In this document: positions 30,582-39,745 of the stretch, piece by piece
Layout: each line of letters opens with the position of its first letter
Position numbering within the stretch: the first letter of the stretch is position 1
Assembly: GCF_000384075.1 (NCBI RefSeq)
Contig: NZ_KB913025.1
Span: 2,675,919-2,739,918 of the forward strand
DNA length: 64,000 nt
Direction of reading: 5' to 3'
Source of the DNA: Methylovulum miyakonense HT12
Lineage (GTDB): Bacteria; Pseudomonadota; Gammaproteobacteria; Methylococcales; Methylomonadaceae
Notes under the pieces: model-generated
What the model was told of the DNA's origin: nothing
Seen by the model: only the letters and a program-made list of their open reading frames with translations
Database searches by the model: none
Made by a program: the position numbers and the translations under genes

Positions 30582-32783
30582 TCAAATCACCACAAAATCG
30601 GCATTGGTCAAGGCCGGGTGTGTTGTTGCCCCCAAAAGGGCAATCTGCACCGCCGCGCCCGCGCCATTGCCATCGGCATCATAGTACAGTGCGCCAGTGG
30701 CGTTGTTGTAAATAATATAATCATTGCTGTCGGCCGCAACGGCGGCAGTGACAAAGTTAAGGCTGTCCAAAACGCCTGTCACAACCAGTTTGGTGAAGAT
30801 TTTGTTTTCTAATTTGATGGTGTCATCAATGGGTTTGAAATCGTCTATTTTATCAAAAGTGCCGTCGAAAGCGCCGTTAAAGATAAAGTTGTCCCTACCA
30901 GTGCCCCCACTTAACATATCTGCCTTCGTACCGCCATTAAGGGTATCATTGCCGGAGCCACCATTGAGGGTGTCGCTGCCATTGTCGCCGTACAATCTAT
31001 CACTGCCAGCCCCGCCACTTAACGAATCATTACCACTATAACCTTTTAGTAAATCATTGCCGCCACTGCCATTCAACACATCATTGCCTGCCGTGCCGTA
31101 CAAGGTTAGATTGGCATATTTCACCGCGCTAGTGCTGGCACTACTGACGCTTTCAGCGATACCCAAGCCATCGGTATAGCTGGCGGTAACTTTGATGGCC
31201 TTACCGACAGAGTCCGTGTTGACTATGTAGCTGTTGCCCGTGCCGACTATAATGTCACCCACAAACCAACTATAACTGACCGGCCCCATGCCATCAGCAT
31301 CCATCAAGGTGTTGGCCACTGTTAAGGTTTGCCCGGTTTCGGGCGTGTAATCGTTAATGGTCACACTACCGGATGGCTCGCTATTAATGGCAACGACATC
31401 GTTGGTATTGATATTGGCAAAACTAAGCACGCCTGGTGCCAATTGATTGGCCACGATGCTGCTGTCACCGCCAAAACTACCGTTCCCCCATGTGACTACT
31501 GAACCGTCCGTACGGAGTGCGGCAAACGCCGTGCCAGTCGAAAATATATAGGAAACATCAATAGTGCCGTCGAGCTCTGCCATCACTGCGCTACTGTTGC
31601 CGCCTTCCAGGTCATATCCCCAGGTTACTACTGAGCCGTCTGTACGGACGGCGGCAAAGGCCGAGTTGGTGGCATAGATTGCCGTCACATCAATGGTGCC
31701 GTCGAGCTTTGCCGCTACTAAACTGCTGTCACCCCCATATCCGCCCCAAGTGACCACCGAGCCGTCCGTCCGGAGCGCGGCAAAGGCATCGTTACTGGAA
31801 AAGATTTGCACCACATCAATGGTGCCGTTAAGTTTCGCCGCCACCGCGCTGCTATTACCGCCACGAAGGCTGTCGCCCCAGGTGACCACTGAACCGTCCG
31901 TCCGGAGTGCGGCGAAGGCGTAGCCTGTGGAGTAGATTGCCGCCACATCAATGGTGCCGTTGAGCTTCGTTGCGACTGCGCTGCTATCCCCACCACCACT
32001 GGCATCCCCCCAAGTGGCCACCGAACCGTCGGTGCGGAGTGCGGCGAAGGCATAGCCAGTGGAATAAATTTGGGACACATCAACCGTACCATCGAGCTTC
32101 GCCGCGACCGTACCGCTGTCACCCCCACCAGTAGCGCTTCCCCAAGTAACCACAGAACCGTCCGTACGGACGGCGGCAAAAGCATTGTAGGTGGAATAGA
32201 TCGCTGTCACATCAATGGTGCCGTTGAGTTTGGCGGCCACCGCACTGCTGCCGCCGCCAAAGAAGGGATCCCCCCAAGTGACCACCGAGCCGTCCGTGCG
32301 TACGGCGGCAAAGGCATAGCCAGTGGAATAGATTTGGGACACATCAATCGTACCGTCGAGTTGTGCGGCCACCGCACTGCTGTCGCCACCATATCTGCCC
32401 CAAGTGACCACCGAACCGTCGGTACGGAGCGCGGCAAAGGCATTGTAGGTGGAATAAACTTGCGCGACATCAATGGTTCCGTCGAGCTTCATCGCGACCG
32501 AACTGCTGTTGCCGCCATAGTATGGGTTTCCCCACGTCACCACCGAGCCGTCTTTGCGTAGCGCGGCAAAGGCGGTATTGGTGGAATAGATTTGCGTCAC
32601 ATCAATGCTGCCGTCAAGTTGCGCCGACACCGCACTGATGCTGCCGCCAGAGCTTGGATCCCCCCAAGCGGCCACCGAACCGTCAGCTGTGATCACCGCG
32701 AAGGAAAAATAATTGCCGAATTCCCCTAGGCTATGGCCTGGAAATGATTGGGTGTTGTTGGTTATTTTAATGATATAGGTCAT
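30582..32783 (-). CDS. RTX protein 3: RCC1-like repeats, Ig-like segment and RTX repeats
   Basis: 733 residues. Residues 20-460 are ten repeats of 42-44 residues with the core AFAALRTDGSVVTWG, then GGxSSAVAxxLDGTIDVxxIYST; they resemble RCC1/propeller-type repeats but are shorter than eukaryotic RCC1 units. Residues 470-565 form an Ig-like segment (TPETGQTLTV, VSYSWFVGD, IKVTASYTDG). Residues 575-640 hold about six calcium-binding nonapeptides, and the last 100 residues (FDKIDDFKPIDDTIKLEN, LYYDADGNGAG, NADFVVI) are the shared type I secretion domain. The start at 32783 has a perfect GGAGG six to seven bases upstream, which rules out the longer frame from 32828. Likely an adhesin or matrix protein. 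Confidence 0.85.
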   Translation of the reverse strand: MTYIIKITNNTQSFPGHSLGEFGNYFSFAVITADGSVAAWGDPSSGGSISAVSAQLDGSIDVTQIYSTNTAFAALRKDGSVVTWGNPYYGGNSSSVAMKLDGTIDVAQVYSTYNAFAALRTDGSVVTWGRYGGDSSAVAAQLDGTIDVSQIYSTGYAFAAVRTDGSVVTWGDPFFGGGSSAVAAKLNGTIDVTAIYSTYNAFAAVRTDGSVVTWGSATGGGDSGTVAAKLDGTVDVSQIYSTGYAFAALRTDGSVATWGDASGGGDSSAVATKLNGTIDVAAIYSTGYAFAALRTDGSVVTWGDSLRGGNSSAVAAKLNGTIDVVQIFSSNDAFAALRTDGSVVTWGGYGGDSSLVAAKLDGTIDVTAIYATNSAFAAVRTDGSVVTWGYDLEGGNSSAVMAELDGTIDVSYIFSTGTAFAALRTDGSVVTWGNGSFGGDSSIVANQLAPGVLSFANINTNDVVAINSEPSGSVTINDYTPETGQTLTVANTLMDADGMGPVSYSWFVGDIIVGTGNSYIVNTDSVGKAIKVTASYTDGLGIAESVSSASTSAVKYANLTLYGTAGNDVLNGSGGNDLLKGYSGNDSLSGGAGSDRLYGDNGSDTLNGGSGNDTLNGGTKADMLSGGTGRDNFIFNGAFDGTFDKIDDFKPIDDTIKLENKIFTKLVVTGVLDSLNFVTAAVAADSNDYIIYNNATGALYYDADGNGAGAAVQIALLGATTHPALTNADFVVI

Positions 32784-32997
32784 GTTATTCCTCCACAATT
32801 GGGGGCTTAAGAAGTAAGGATCAGTCAATCTGCAAAGTCCGATATGGTAGCAAGGCTATACTGTATTTTGGGTAAAAAACTGTTTGTTGCTAAAAGAAAA
32901 ATCGCTGCACAAAAGTGGGGGCGATGGATACTTGACCAAGCGAATGTGAGGCACCGGGCGATGGCTGGTACTCCAATGCGCATACATTATCAGCTTG

Positions 32998-35538
32998 TTA
33001 TTCATTAATAATATCTTGCCTTAACGCGTTAACTAAACTATCCGCAACTTTTTTGTCCAGATTGGACAAGTCATTTTGAATGGCTTTAAGGACTTCTTCG
33101 GCTTTAAGGGAGGTGCTTATAAGACGCCCTTTTTCCAAGGGTGGGATTCGGGTTGTATATCCGCCTACCCATAAGCCATGGGCGAGTAAGTGGTGTGTCA
33201 TCATGTCTGCAGAGAAGTGCTTGAGGCCATGTTCGACAAAAATGTCTTTCAGTTTCGACATGCTTGCATAATAAGCCATGCTCGATGGGGAGCCGATGGC
33301 GACGACATCGCCTGTCCCGTAAACGCCATTCTCAGTAAAATTGCGCAATCCTAAACTCCAATCCAGAAAAATTATTTTTTCGCTATTGCAAATTTCAGCG
33401 ATTTGAACCCAATTGGTGTGATCAACGGCATGGAATTCTAAATCGGGACGCAAACGGATAACCAAATCATACTGCTTGCCAATTGCCTGTCCGTGTTCTT
33501 GTGCCAGTTGGTTGCAGGCGGCGATTTTATGGCGCATTTTCTGTTGGTTGTTGAAACTTGCGTAGGGAAGTGCTTGGTCATCTTCAACGATAACAGAATC
33601 CGTTTGGTAAAATTCCTTAAGCTGCTGTGCGGTGACCGAGGTATTCTCATCAAATAATGAAAAGACGGTCGGCAACATTTTTTTAATGTCGTCATAGGAA
33701 TATGGGTTTCCCAATAAAAAGTCCTGATACGCCCGCAAAAAATTTCCTTGAAAAACCCTAGGTGCATTTATGCCTGGGTAGGGAATTTTAAAGCCGACAT
33801 CTTGCCAAGTATGGACAAAAATATCTGGCTGCAAGGGTTCGACAATTGATTTTTGGATGGCGGCAAACGCCTCCTTATAACCGCGTAATTGCCCGGATAT
33901 ACATAGTGCCACGTTGAGGTCTTTTTTGGGGGGGAGGGGCTGATCCAGGCGGTTTTTATGGAACACTGGCTTTAGCGGTTTATCAACAGGTGGATGCGGT
34001 TTAATGGGTTTGCCCGGATAAAACGTTTTGGTTAATGCTTCCTTATAACCGCGTAATTGCCCGGAAAGGGATAAGGCCATATTCAGTTTTTGGGGTTTGC
34101 CGTGACCTGGGTGATTGGCCTGGAACAAGGGTTTTAGTGCCTTATCAACGGCTCCAAGCGATTTAATAAATTTGCGTTTTGGATACAGCGCATTGATTTC
34201 AGCCAGCGTCAGCAGTTCTTTCTGTAAAAAGTGGGTAAAAATATTTTTAAGGACAGCCTTATTTTCTGGTACACAAAAATGGGGCAATAGTTTGAGTAAC
34301 ATTTTTTTGTCATCAAATACCGTTAGGCAAGGTTCCTGGGGATAATAACCGCGTATGATCAAACTGGCTAACAGGCAATTGGCAGCGTGCCGCTCCCTTG
34401 CCACTTTTGAGAATAGGGACAGGACAAAATTTTCGCTGGTCAATCCCACTAACGGGGACGTGGCTTTGCATAATTCGCTGAAAGAAAACTGGGCAAAATA
34501 TTGTTCAACGTGTCCCAAAACATAAGCGCTAACATCATTGTGTTTTGTCTGTTTGGAAAAGAGAATTAGCAATATATATAAATTAATGCCAAGTAATGGC
34601 GGGTGGTCGTGGGTTATAAGCAATAAAAATACCGGCTTAAAATAGGCCAACAGCGCATTGAAGGCGTTAATGTTATTGTTTTTAACAAACATTAGCTGTG
34701 TAGCAAAGCTATTTTGATTCGCTAATGCTAGGATGAGAGGTTTGGGGAAACGCATTAAATGGTTGATATTTTGCGGGAAAGCCAATGAGTAATCGAAAAA
34801 ACTCTGCATTACATTAACGGTAATAGGATAGTGGGCGGCATGTATACATAACTCGTGGACGGCTATTGGGGTCTTTTGCCCAAACAAAAGTAACAAGTAC
34901 TTATCCAATAAAAACGGGTTTTGGGTTTGTACAAACCCAACATGCAACTTGTTGGCCGCCTCTAGTTGCCTGCCCAATGCCGATAACTCCGCAGTGGCTT
35001 CAATGTGGGCGCGAATATGGAGGGGGTTGTATTGGCAAATGGTTTCAAATTGGGCTAAAGCCAGTTCCTTATTGCCTGCCATCCTGGCGGACAGGGCGAA
35101 TTCCCATAAAAAACTGATGTCGGCCGGATTTTTTGCCAAAGCCTGCCGAAACCATTGCTCCGCTTCTTCAAAGCGCCCTAGCTCTTTTAGCGTGATCGCC
35201 AATTCACTGTATACCCATCCATTTTCAATTTTATTATCAACAAGCTCCATTAATTGCTGCAAACAAAGTTCATATTTTTTTTGAAGGCGGTTGCATATTG
35301 CCCGATGGGTCTTCGTAATAAAATCATTAGGCACACATACTAATGCGTTATCGAAAAAGCTTTCCGCCTCACTAAACAAACCTAAGTCCCTACATTCGAT
35401 TCCGGCTTCCAAGTACGCTTGGGTCTGATACGGAGCCAACGCAATCGCTTCCTTAAATAGGGCTAATGCCTGTGGCTTGTCCTTCCCTTGCCTAGCTTGT
35501 TTTCCTTTCTGAATTAGCTGATCGTAAATAGTTGTCAT
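32998..35538 (-). CDS. TPR protein with glycosyltransferase-like C-terminal domain
   Basis: 846 residues. The N-terminal 220 residues are TPR-type helical repeats (DKPQALALFKEAIALAPYQTQAYLEAG, FEEAEQWFRQALAKNP). Residues 230-480 are helical and unrecognised. The C-terminal part (about 545-830) opens with ALCISGQLRGYKEAF, then DIFVHTWQ, KQYDLVIRLRPDLEF and GTGDVVAIGS, a pattern seen in uncharacterised capsule-type glycosyltransferase proteins. The opening segment is present twice (LSLSGQLRGYKEAL about 56 residues earlier) through a partial duplication. The ATG at 35538 has an AGGTG seven bases upstream and is better than the GTG at 35547. It heads the minus-strand series TPR - RTX 3 - paralogue A - paralogue B. 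Confidence 0.65.
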   Translation of the reverse strand: MTTIYDQLIQKGKQARQGKDKPQALALFKEAIALAPYQTQAYLEAGIECRDLGLFSEAESFFDNALVCVPNDFITKTHRAICNRLQKKYELCLQQLMELVDNKIENGWVYSELAITLKELGRFEEAEQWFRQALAKNPADISFLWEFALSARMAGNKELALAQFETICQYNPLHIRAHIEATAELSALGRQLEAANKLHVGFVQTQNPFLLDKYLLLLFGQKTPIAVHELCIHAAHYPITVNVMQSFFDYSLAFPQNINHLMRFPKPLILALANQNSFATQLMFVKNNNINAFNALLAYFKPVFLLLITHDHPPLLGINLYILLILFSKQTKHNDVSAYVLGHVEQYFAQFSFSELCKATSPLVGLTSENFVLSLFSKVARERHAANCLLASLIIRGYYPQEPCLTVFDDKKMLLKLLPHFCVPENKAVLKNIFTHFLQKELLTLAEINALYPKRKFIKSLGAVDKALKPLFQANHPGHGKPQKLNMALSLSGQLRGYKEALTKTFYPGKPIKPHPPVDKPLKPVFHKNRLDQPLPPKKDLNVALCISGQLRGYKEAFAAIQKSIVEPLQPDIFVHTWQDVGFKIPYPGINAPRVFQGNFLRAYQDFLLGNPYSYDDIKKMLPTVFSLFDENTSVTAQQLKEFYQTDSVIVEDDQALPYASFNNQQKMRHKIAACNQLAQEHGQAIGKQYDLVIRLRPDLEFHAVDHTNWVQIAEICNSEKIIFLDWSLGLRNFTENGVYGTGDVVAIGSPSSMAYYASMSKLKDIFVEHGLKHFSADMMTHHLLAHGLWVGGYTTRIPPLEKGRLISTSLKAEEVLKAIQNDLSNLDKKVADSLVNALRQDIINE
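33868..34170 (-). repeat. Partial tandem duplication in the TPR gene, offset about 168 bp
   Basis: The 25-base stretch beginning CCTTATAACCGCGTAATTGC occurs at 33873 and again at 34041. Related flanking sequence (GAACAxxGG...TTTAG...TTATCAAC) recurs at 33961 and 34123, showing an offset of 168 shrinking to 162 bp. In the protein the motif SGQLRGYKEA is doubled. Seen directly. Confidence 0.85.
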
Positions 35539-36290
35539 TGTTTGCACCTAATTATTAATCGGGCATCATAGTTTATGGCTATGTCACCATCAATTTTTGA
35601 AAAATTTTTACTTTCCGACAAAAGTCATCTTTAATGCGGCTTGTGGTTTTCGCCGAAAGCCACGTTGTTTAAGGCTTCCATAATTCACGGTGACATGGCC
35701 TAGTTATAGTCTTAAGCTAACGTTCAATAAAAATCTTCCCCAAAGTGTGGGGCGTGGGTACGGGTATTGCCAGATAATACTCGTCCATGCTTTTTATCCG
35801 GCAATTGTCGGGAAATAGCAAATCGGAGTATTGGATACTTGATTAGCATTAAATGTTTGGTAGGGGGTTCAATGGAAACTGTTTCTTGGAAAAATCTACG
35901 TTTTGTGGGTCGGTTTTATCCCGGGCTTTATAAAGTCGCTCGCGCTCTAGTTCCCCACGTAAATGGATGCCGGATTGGCTCGACCAGGCCGTTGTCCGTG
36001 ATGTGCCACTAGCCTTCGACGAAGCGCATGCTTTATTGGCCAGTTAGATACGAATGGCTCACCAACGTCGGAAAAGTCAGAAAACGGGGGGCAACTCTGA
36101 CAGTGATTGACCGCCACACTATTTAATATTTTTTTAAGGGCTTGTCAAACAGGCATTGTGCGTCTTTCCATTGAAACGGGGCGCCTTTGGAATCTAGGTA
36201 ACAGTTGGGACAGATATGAAGTAATTGAGGTGGGGCGCAAATTTGTCGTGGGGACAGACGGAGCGCCTGTCCCCACACGTTACAGCCTAT
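35539..36290. other. Spacer of about 750 bp with gene remnants
   Basis: No intact gene is supported. The only recognisable content is a short PIN-domain-like remnant (listed separately) and an inverted repeat 36249-36275 behind the phosphoesterase gene: GGGGACAG and CTGTCCCC around a nine-base loop. The frame 35767-36012 lacks a domain and a ribosome site. Confidence 0.5.
35967..36090 (+). pseudogene. Remnant of a VapC-type PIN-domain toxin
   Basis: Reading from 35967 gives MPDWLDQAVVRDVPLAFDEA, followed by HALLAS, a TAG stop at 36045-36047 and then an in-frame MAHQ. This resembles the central part of PIN-domain toxins (a WL...A segment, then a conserved DEA-like acidic helix, then MAHxDPFDR). 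No full-length frame and no antitoxin partner remain. The assignment rests on about 30 residues and is tentative. Confidence 0.35.
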
Positions 36291-38153
36291 TTATTTTGCA
36301 GAAAAATCAAACAAGCTGGTCAAATCGCCAATGGCGGGTTGGTTGGCGGGCAGGTAAGGGTTGCTGCTGGCAACCGGGTTGGGCAGGTTATCACGGCTAC
36401 GCGCTGACAATGGCTGTAAGCCCCAGTTATGCTCAATAAACTTTAAGATTGAAGCATGGTCGTGGTAAACGTGGTCAACATGACCTTTTTTGGCATAAGG
36501 CGATACGACCAGAAATGGGATCCGTGGGCCGTCTCCGAAGAAATCAATGGGTTGGATAATGCCGCCATCGAAATAGCCACCACCTTCGTCAGTCGTAATG
36601 ATGATCGCGGTGTTCGCCCATAATGCCGGCTTTGCTTGGACTTTATTGACTAAGTCATGGATAAACAATTCATAGGCCACGGGTGCGGAATACCCTGGAT
36701 GCCCGCTATCAAGGTTTTTGGGGACTACGAATGAAACGGCCGGCAATGTTTCGTTGCTGACATCGTTTAAAAACGTTTCCATACCTTTCAAATGGTCACG
36801 CAAGGCGGGGGTGTTGACCACCTTTGATGAGGCATTATGCGCATCACCTATACTGTTGTACACAACGGTTTGGGTTGTGGAATAAGTTTTGGCATCGACG
36901 ATTTGGGTGCGGGTCGGTTCGGGTATGTCTTTGGGCACTTGGGAATCTACGAATGCATGGACATACGGATAAAGGTTGTCGTTCAGCACGTCGCCAGCGT
37001 CACGGCCTGCGGTATACCATTTCCAACTGACCTCTTTGGCTGATAACGCTTCGCCAATGGTAGGGACGGTTTGTGGGGGATAAACGAATTTGTCTGCGCC
37101 CAATGCCTTGGGGCTTCCATCAACGTTGTAAGGTGTGTCGTAATTGTTGACGAGATAAAACGCGCCTTTTTCACAGTTACTGGTGCGGTTAACCAGGGTA
37201 AGCAATCTAAGGATTGACCTGACGCCAGGTTGTTTGGCATCTGAGCAGTTCACATAAGAGCCGCCTGCATAACCATCCTGCGTGTAAAAATTGTCAGTCC
37301 CAGCTTTTGGGTTTGGGTTTTCGATTTGGTTGGCAGGCGGGGCCGCCAACACGCCATTGTTGTTATAGACGGCGACATCCCCCGTTGCGATGGCAAAAAA
37401 GTTTGCCCCGGTCCCGCCCATGATGGATTGGTGGAAGTTATCGCTCAAAGCAAAGTTCTGTGCCAGCTGCTTGAATATAGGCGCGTCACCTTGGGACATA
37501 TTGAAAAAGCCCATCAACTCGCCGCCTTGTTGCGCATTGCCTGGTGTCGGGCCATTGGCGCCGTTGTCGCCACCGGTACCGGCTGTCGTGGCCACCCAAG
37601 TGAACAGGCTGTGGTTGCGGTTGTTGCCCGCCGTTTGTTGCCACATTTGGAAGAACCTATGCACCGGGTCGCCTGTGGCAGAATTGGCTGAACCATAAGG
37701 GACATATTTGGTGATTTGGAAGGGACCGTTAGGCAGGTCGGCAGGGAAACGGGGATCAGGCGCCGGGCCTTCAAACTGCAAAGTGCTGGGATTCAAGATG
37801 CCAGTGCGTAAAGGTTGCGGCAAGGTTGCATACGGTGCGCCTTTGGGAGGCCTTGCATTGTATCGGTCAGTGAGGTTAACGCCTTCAAGCTGCAAAGCCC
37901 TAGCGAAATTAGAGCCTGGCGTGCCATCGGCTTTGATGATACGGCGTGACAATAGGTTATTGATTGTTTGGCCTTTTGCTGGTTTATAAGCACCAAACAA
38001 GGTGTCAAATGTGACGTTTTCGCCGATGACCACAATAACGTGCTGGATGGGGGTTGCGGTTTCCGGTGCGGTGGCCAAGGCCATGCCGCTATTGGCCGCT
38101 ACAGAAATAGCGAGCGCCAGCGATGAATAAAACAATGATTTCTTACCGTTCAT
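36291..38153 (-). CDS. Exported phosphoesterase, phospholipase C/acid phosphatase type
   Basis: 620 residues with a signal peptide (cleavage near ALA, residue 27). The phosphoesterase family (PF04185) opening is present, HVIVVIGENVTFDTLFGAY; in most members it reads ENRSFDxxFG, so the metal-site Asn/Glu region is retained with variation. Later landmarks include GGTGANFFAIATGD, TDEGGGYFDGG and a histidine-rich YHDHASILKFIEHNWG near the end. Such enzymes hydrolyse phosphodiesters or phosphomonoesters (phospholipids, nucleotides) in the periplasm or outside. It stands alone on the minus strand. Confidence 0.85.
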   Translation of the reverse strand: MNGKKSLFYSSLALAISVAANSGMALATAPETATPIQHVIVVIGENVTFDTLFGAYKPAKGQTINNLLSRRIIKADGTPGSNFARALQLEGVNLTDRYNARPPKGAPYATLPQPLRTGILNPSTLQFEGPAPDPRFPADLPNGPFQITKYVPYGSANSATGDPVHRFFQMWQQTAGNNRNHSLFTWVATTAGTGGDNGANGPTPGNAQQGGELMGFFNMSQGDAPIFKQLAQNFALSDNFHQSIMGGTGANFFAIATGDVAVYNNNGVLAAPPANQIENPNPKAGTDNFYTQDGYAGGSYVNCSDAKQPGVRSILRLLTLVNRTSNCEKGAFYLVNNYDTPYNVDGSPKALGADKFVYPPQTVPTIGEALSAKEVSWKWYTAGRDAGDVLNDNLYPYVHAFVDSQVPKDIPEPTRTQIVDAKTYSTTQTVVYNSIGDAHNASSKVVNTPALRDHLKGMETFLNDVSNETLPAVSFVVPKNLDSGHPGYSAPVAYELFIHDLVNKVQAKPALWANTAIIITTDEGGGYFDGGIIQPIDFFGDGPRIPFLVVSPYAKKGHVDHVYHDHASILKFIEHNWGLQPLSARSRDNLPNPVASSNPYLPANQPAIGDLTSLFDFSAK

Positions 38154-38668
38154 TGGGATGTGCCCTTATCAGGTGGATTAGAATTGTAGGATTACAAACG
38201 AATTTTATAATCCCCTAAAGGATGCCTGTTATTTGTTACTCGCTAATGACAACGCCATGGCCGGAAGGAAAAACCGCCTAAGAAAAGTTTTTTCTGGATA
38301 CCTGGCCTTTGGCCAGTCCCAGGAGCTGCTGTTCCTATGAGGTTGGCGGCAAAGTGCAAATGCTTATATGCGCCAGATAAGGGGATGGTGCTCGGCTGTT
38401 ACAACTCATTCAAGGGGGGATGGCTTGTTCAAACCAGGGGAGGCCAGAAGCCACTTTTGGGTAGTGGTTTAACAGCCTGTTTTTGAAAAGCCTGCCTCCC
38501 TGTAAGCCGGATTTGCTTCGTGGCCTTCGTTCCTGCAAGCCATGCCGGAACGAGGGCTTTAAACAGGACAGCCGCTCTGTATCGCCGTTGGTTTTTGAAT
38601 CCCCGGCATCGCTGTGCCAATGGCGGGTTTTGGCCGGGCGGCTGTTTGCTGATCGCTGCCAAAATCGG
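38154..38668. other. 515-bp spacer
   Basis: Upstream of the phosphoesterase and downstream of the DUF1311-type gene. A plus-strand frame (38483-38956) crosses it but runs antisense through the DUF1311-type gene and has no domain. I see no RNA gene or strong repeat. Confidence 0.45.
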
Positions 38669-39661
38669 TCATTGCAGAAAGTCCTCCAGCATTTTTGTCC
38701 GTTTTTCAGTCCAAAACGTTTTCCAGCTTCCGGCGCTGACGTTTGGATATTTCACTTTGCCGAAACTGACCCAGGCATCACGGTATTTGAGCCATTGCCG
38801 CTGGGTGCTTTTGATGCCATCTTTACTGACCGTGCCCCAGGAAAAGCCTTTGTCCGTTTGGATTTTCTTATAAACCGCGTTCAGCTTGGCATCGGCAGCG
38901 GCGAACTGTTGGTCTGTGAAGCTAGGGAGCCGGCCTTTCTCAAAGGCCGCCAATGAAGAAAGCAAATCGTCTTGAAGCGAAGCGTCTGCGGCAATGACAA
39001 ATGCCGTACGGGCAGTGCCGCTTTGGTCAATTTCGTTGCCGCTACGCGCTTGGAAAAATTGCCGGGCCGATTTTTCCAGTAGGCTAAAGGCGTTTTTCTC
39101 TTCTTGGCTCCACGCTCGGGTCAAAGCCGCCCAGTTTTCAGTGCGTGCCACTTGTTCGATGCGGTCATTATGGGCCGTGCAAAGCCCCATCATCATACCG
39201 CTAGTGATGTCATCGCAAATATCAAAATCCGTTGTCCCCGGCCCTTGTTGCCGCAATTGCTGGAGATGCCCGATCCTGCCTTCATTTTCAGCTGGCGCAC
39301 CGTCAACCGCACAAGCCAGCTTAATGGCAAGGCCGTAGTCCCGGTTGGCGCCTTTACCATTGGCATAAACCATCATCAGGATAGATGCCCCTTGGAACGG
39401 TGATTCTTCCTTGCCCAATTCGGAGTAAGCACACGCTTTTGCCTGTTGATAATCCGCCGCTTGCCCAATGCCATAGTAAAGCGCCTCAGAGTCGCAATCT
39501 TTGAGCATTGGGAGGGTCTTGGTATCAGGCCGGTCTTGGGCGGGCAACTCAAGGTTTTTGGCGTGCCCACAGGCGTCCTCCCAAGCAGTTTGGGGATTAG
39601 CAAAAGCCAAGAAGGGGGGCAGGAAAAATAAGGCGGTTAAATGGGGGCGTAAGGCTTTCAT
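38669..39661 (-). CDS. Exported DUF1311/LprI-like protein
   Basis: 330 residues. The start at 39661 has an AGGA five bases upstream and gives a clean signal peptide (cleavage near AFA). The middle part has cysteine pairs (DACGHA, KDCDSEAL, KACAYSELG, KLACAVDG) in short helical units reminiscent of Sel1-like repeats. The C-terminal 90 residues (FAAADAKLNAVYKKIQ, STQRQWLKYRDAWVSFG) match the DUF1311 domain of lysozyme-inhibitor LprI-like proteins. A periplasmic role is likely; inhibition of lysozyme is only a family-based possibility. Confidence 0.75.
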   Translation of the reverse strand: MKALRPHLTALFFLPPFLAFANPQTAWEDACGHAKNLELPAQDRPDTKTLPMLKDCDSEALYYGIGQAADYQQAKACAYSELGKEESPFQGASILMMVYANGKGANRDYGLAIKLACAVDGAPAENEGRIGHLQQLRQQGPGTTDFDICDDITSGMMMGLCTAHNDRIEQVARTENWAALTRAWSQEEKNAFSLLEKSARQFFQARSGNEIDQSGTARTAFVIAADASLQDDLLSSLAAFEKGRLPSFTDQQFAAADAKLNAVYKKIQTDKGFSWGTVSKDGIKSTQRQWLKYRDAWVSFGKVKYPNVSAGSWKTFWTEKRTKMLEDFLQ

Positions 39662-39745
39662 AGGATTCCTAGGTGAAAATGTTAAGGGCTGGCCTGATAG
39701 GCTTAGTTTCCCGGTTTTGGGCATAGCCGCCAGTCACTGCTGATA

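Noticed and set aside
31450..32640. Regularly spaced repeats of about 130 bp that could suggest a CRISPR-like array
   Set aside because: The units are in frame, vary at third positions and encode the RCC1-like repeats of RTX protein 3; there are no unique spacers and no cas genes.
38483..38956. 157-codon plus-strand frame
   Set aside because: It runs antisense through the C-terminal DUF1311 domain of the exported protein gene and lacks any recognisable feature.
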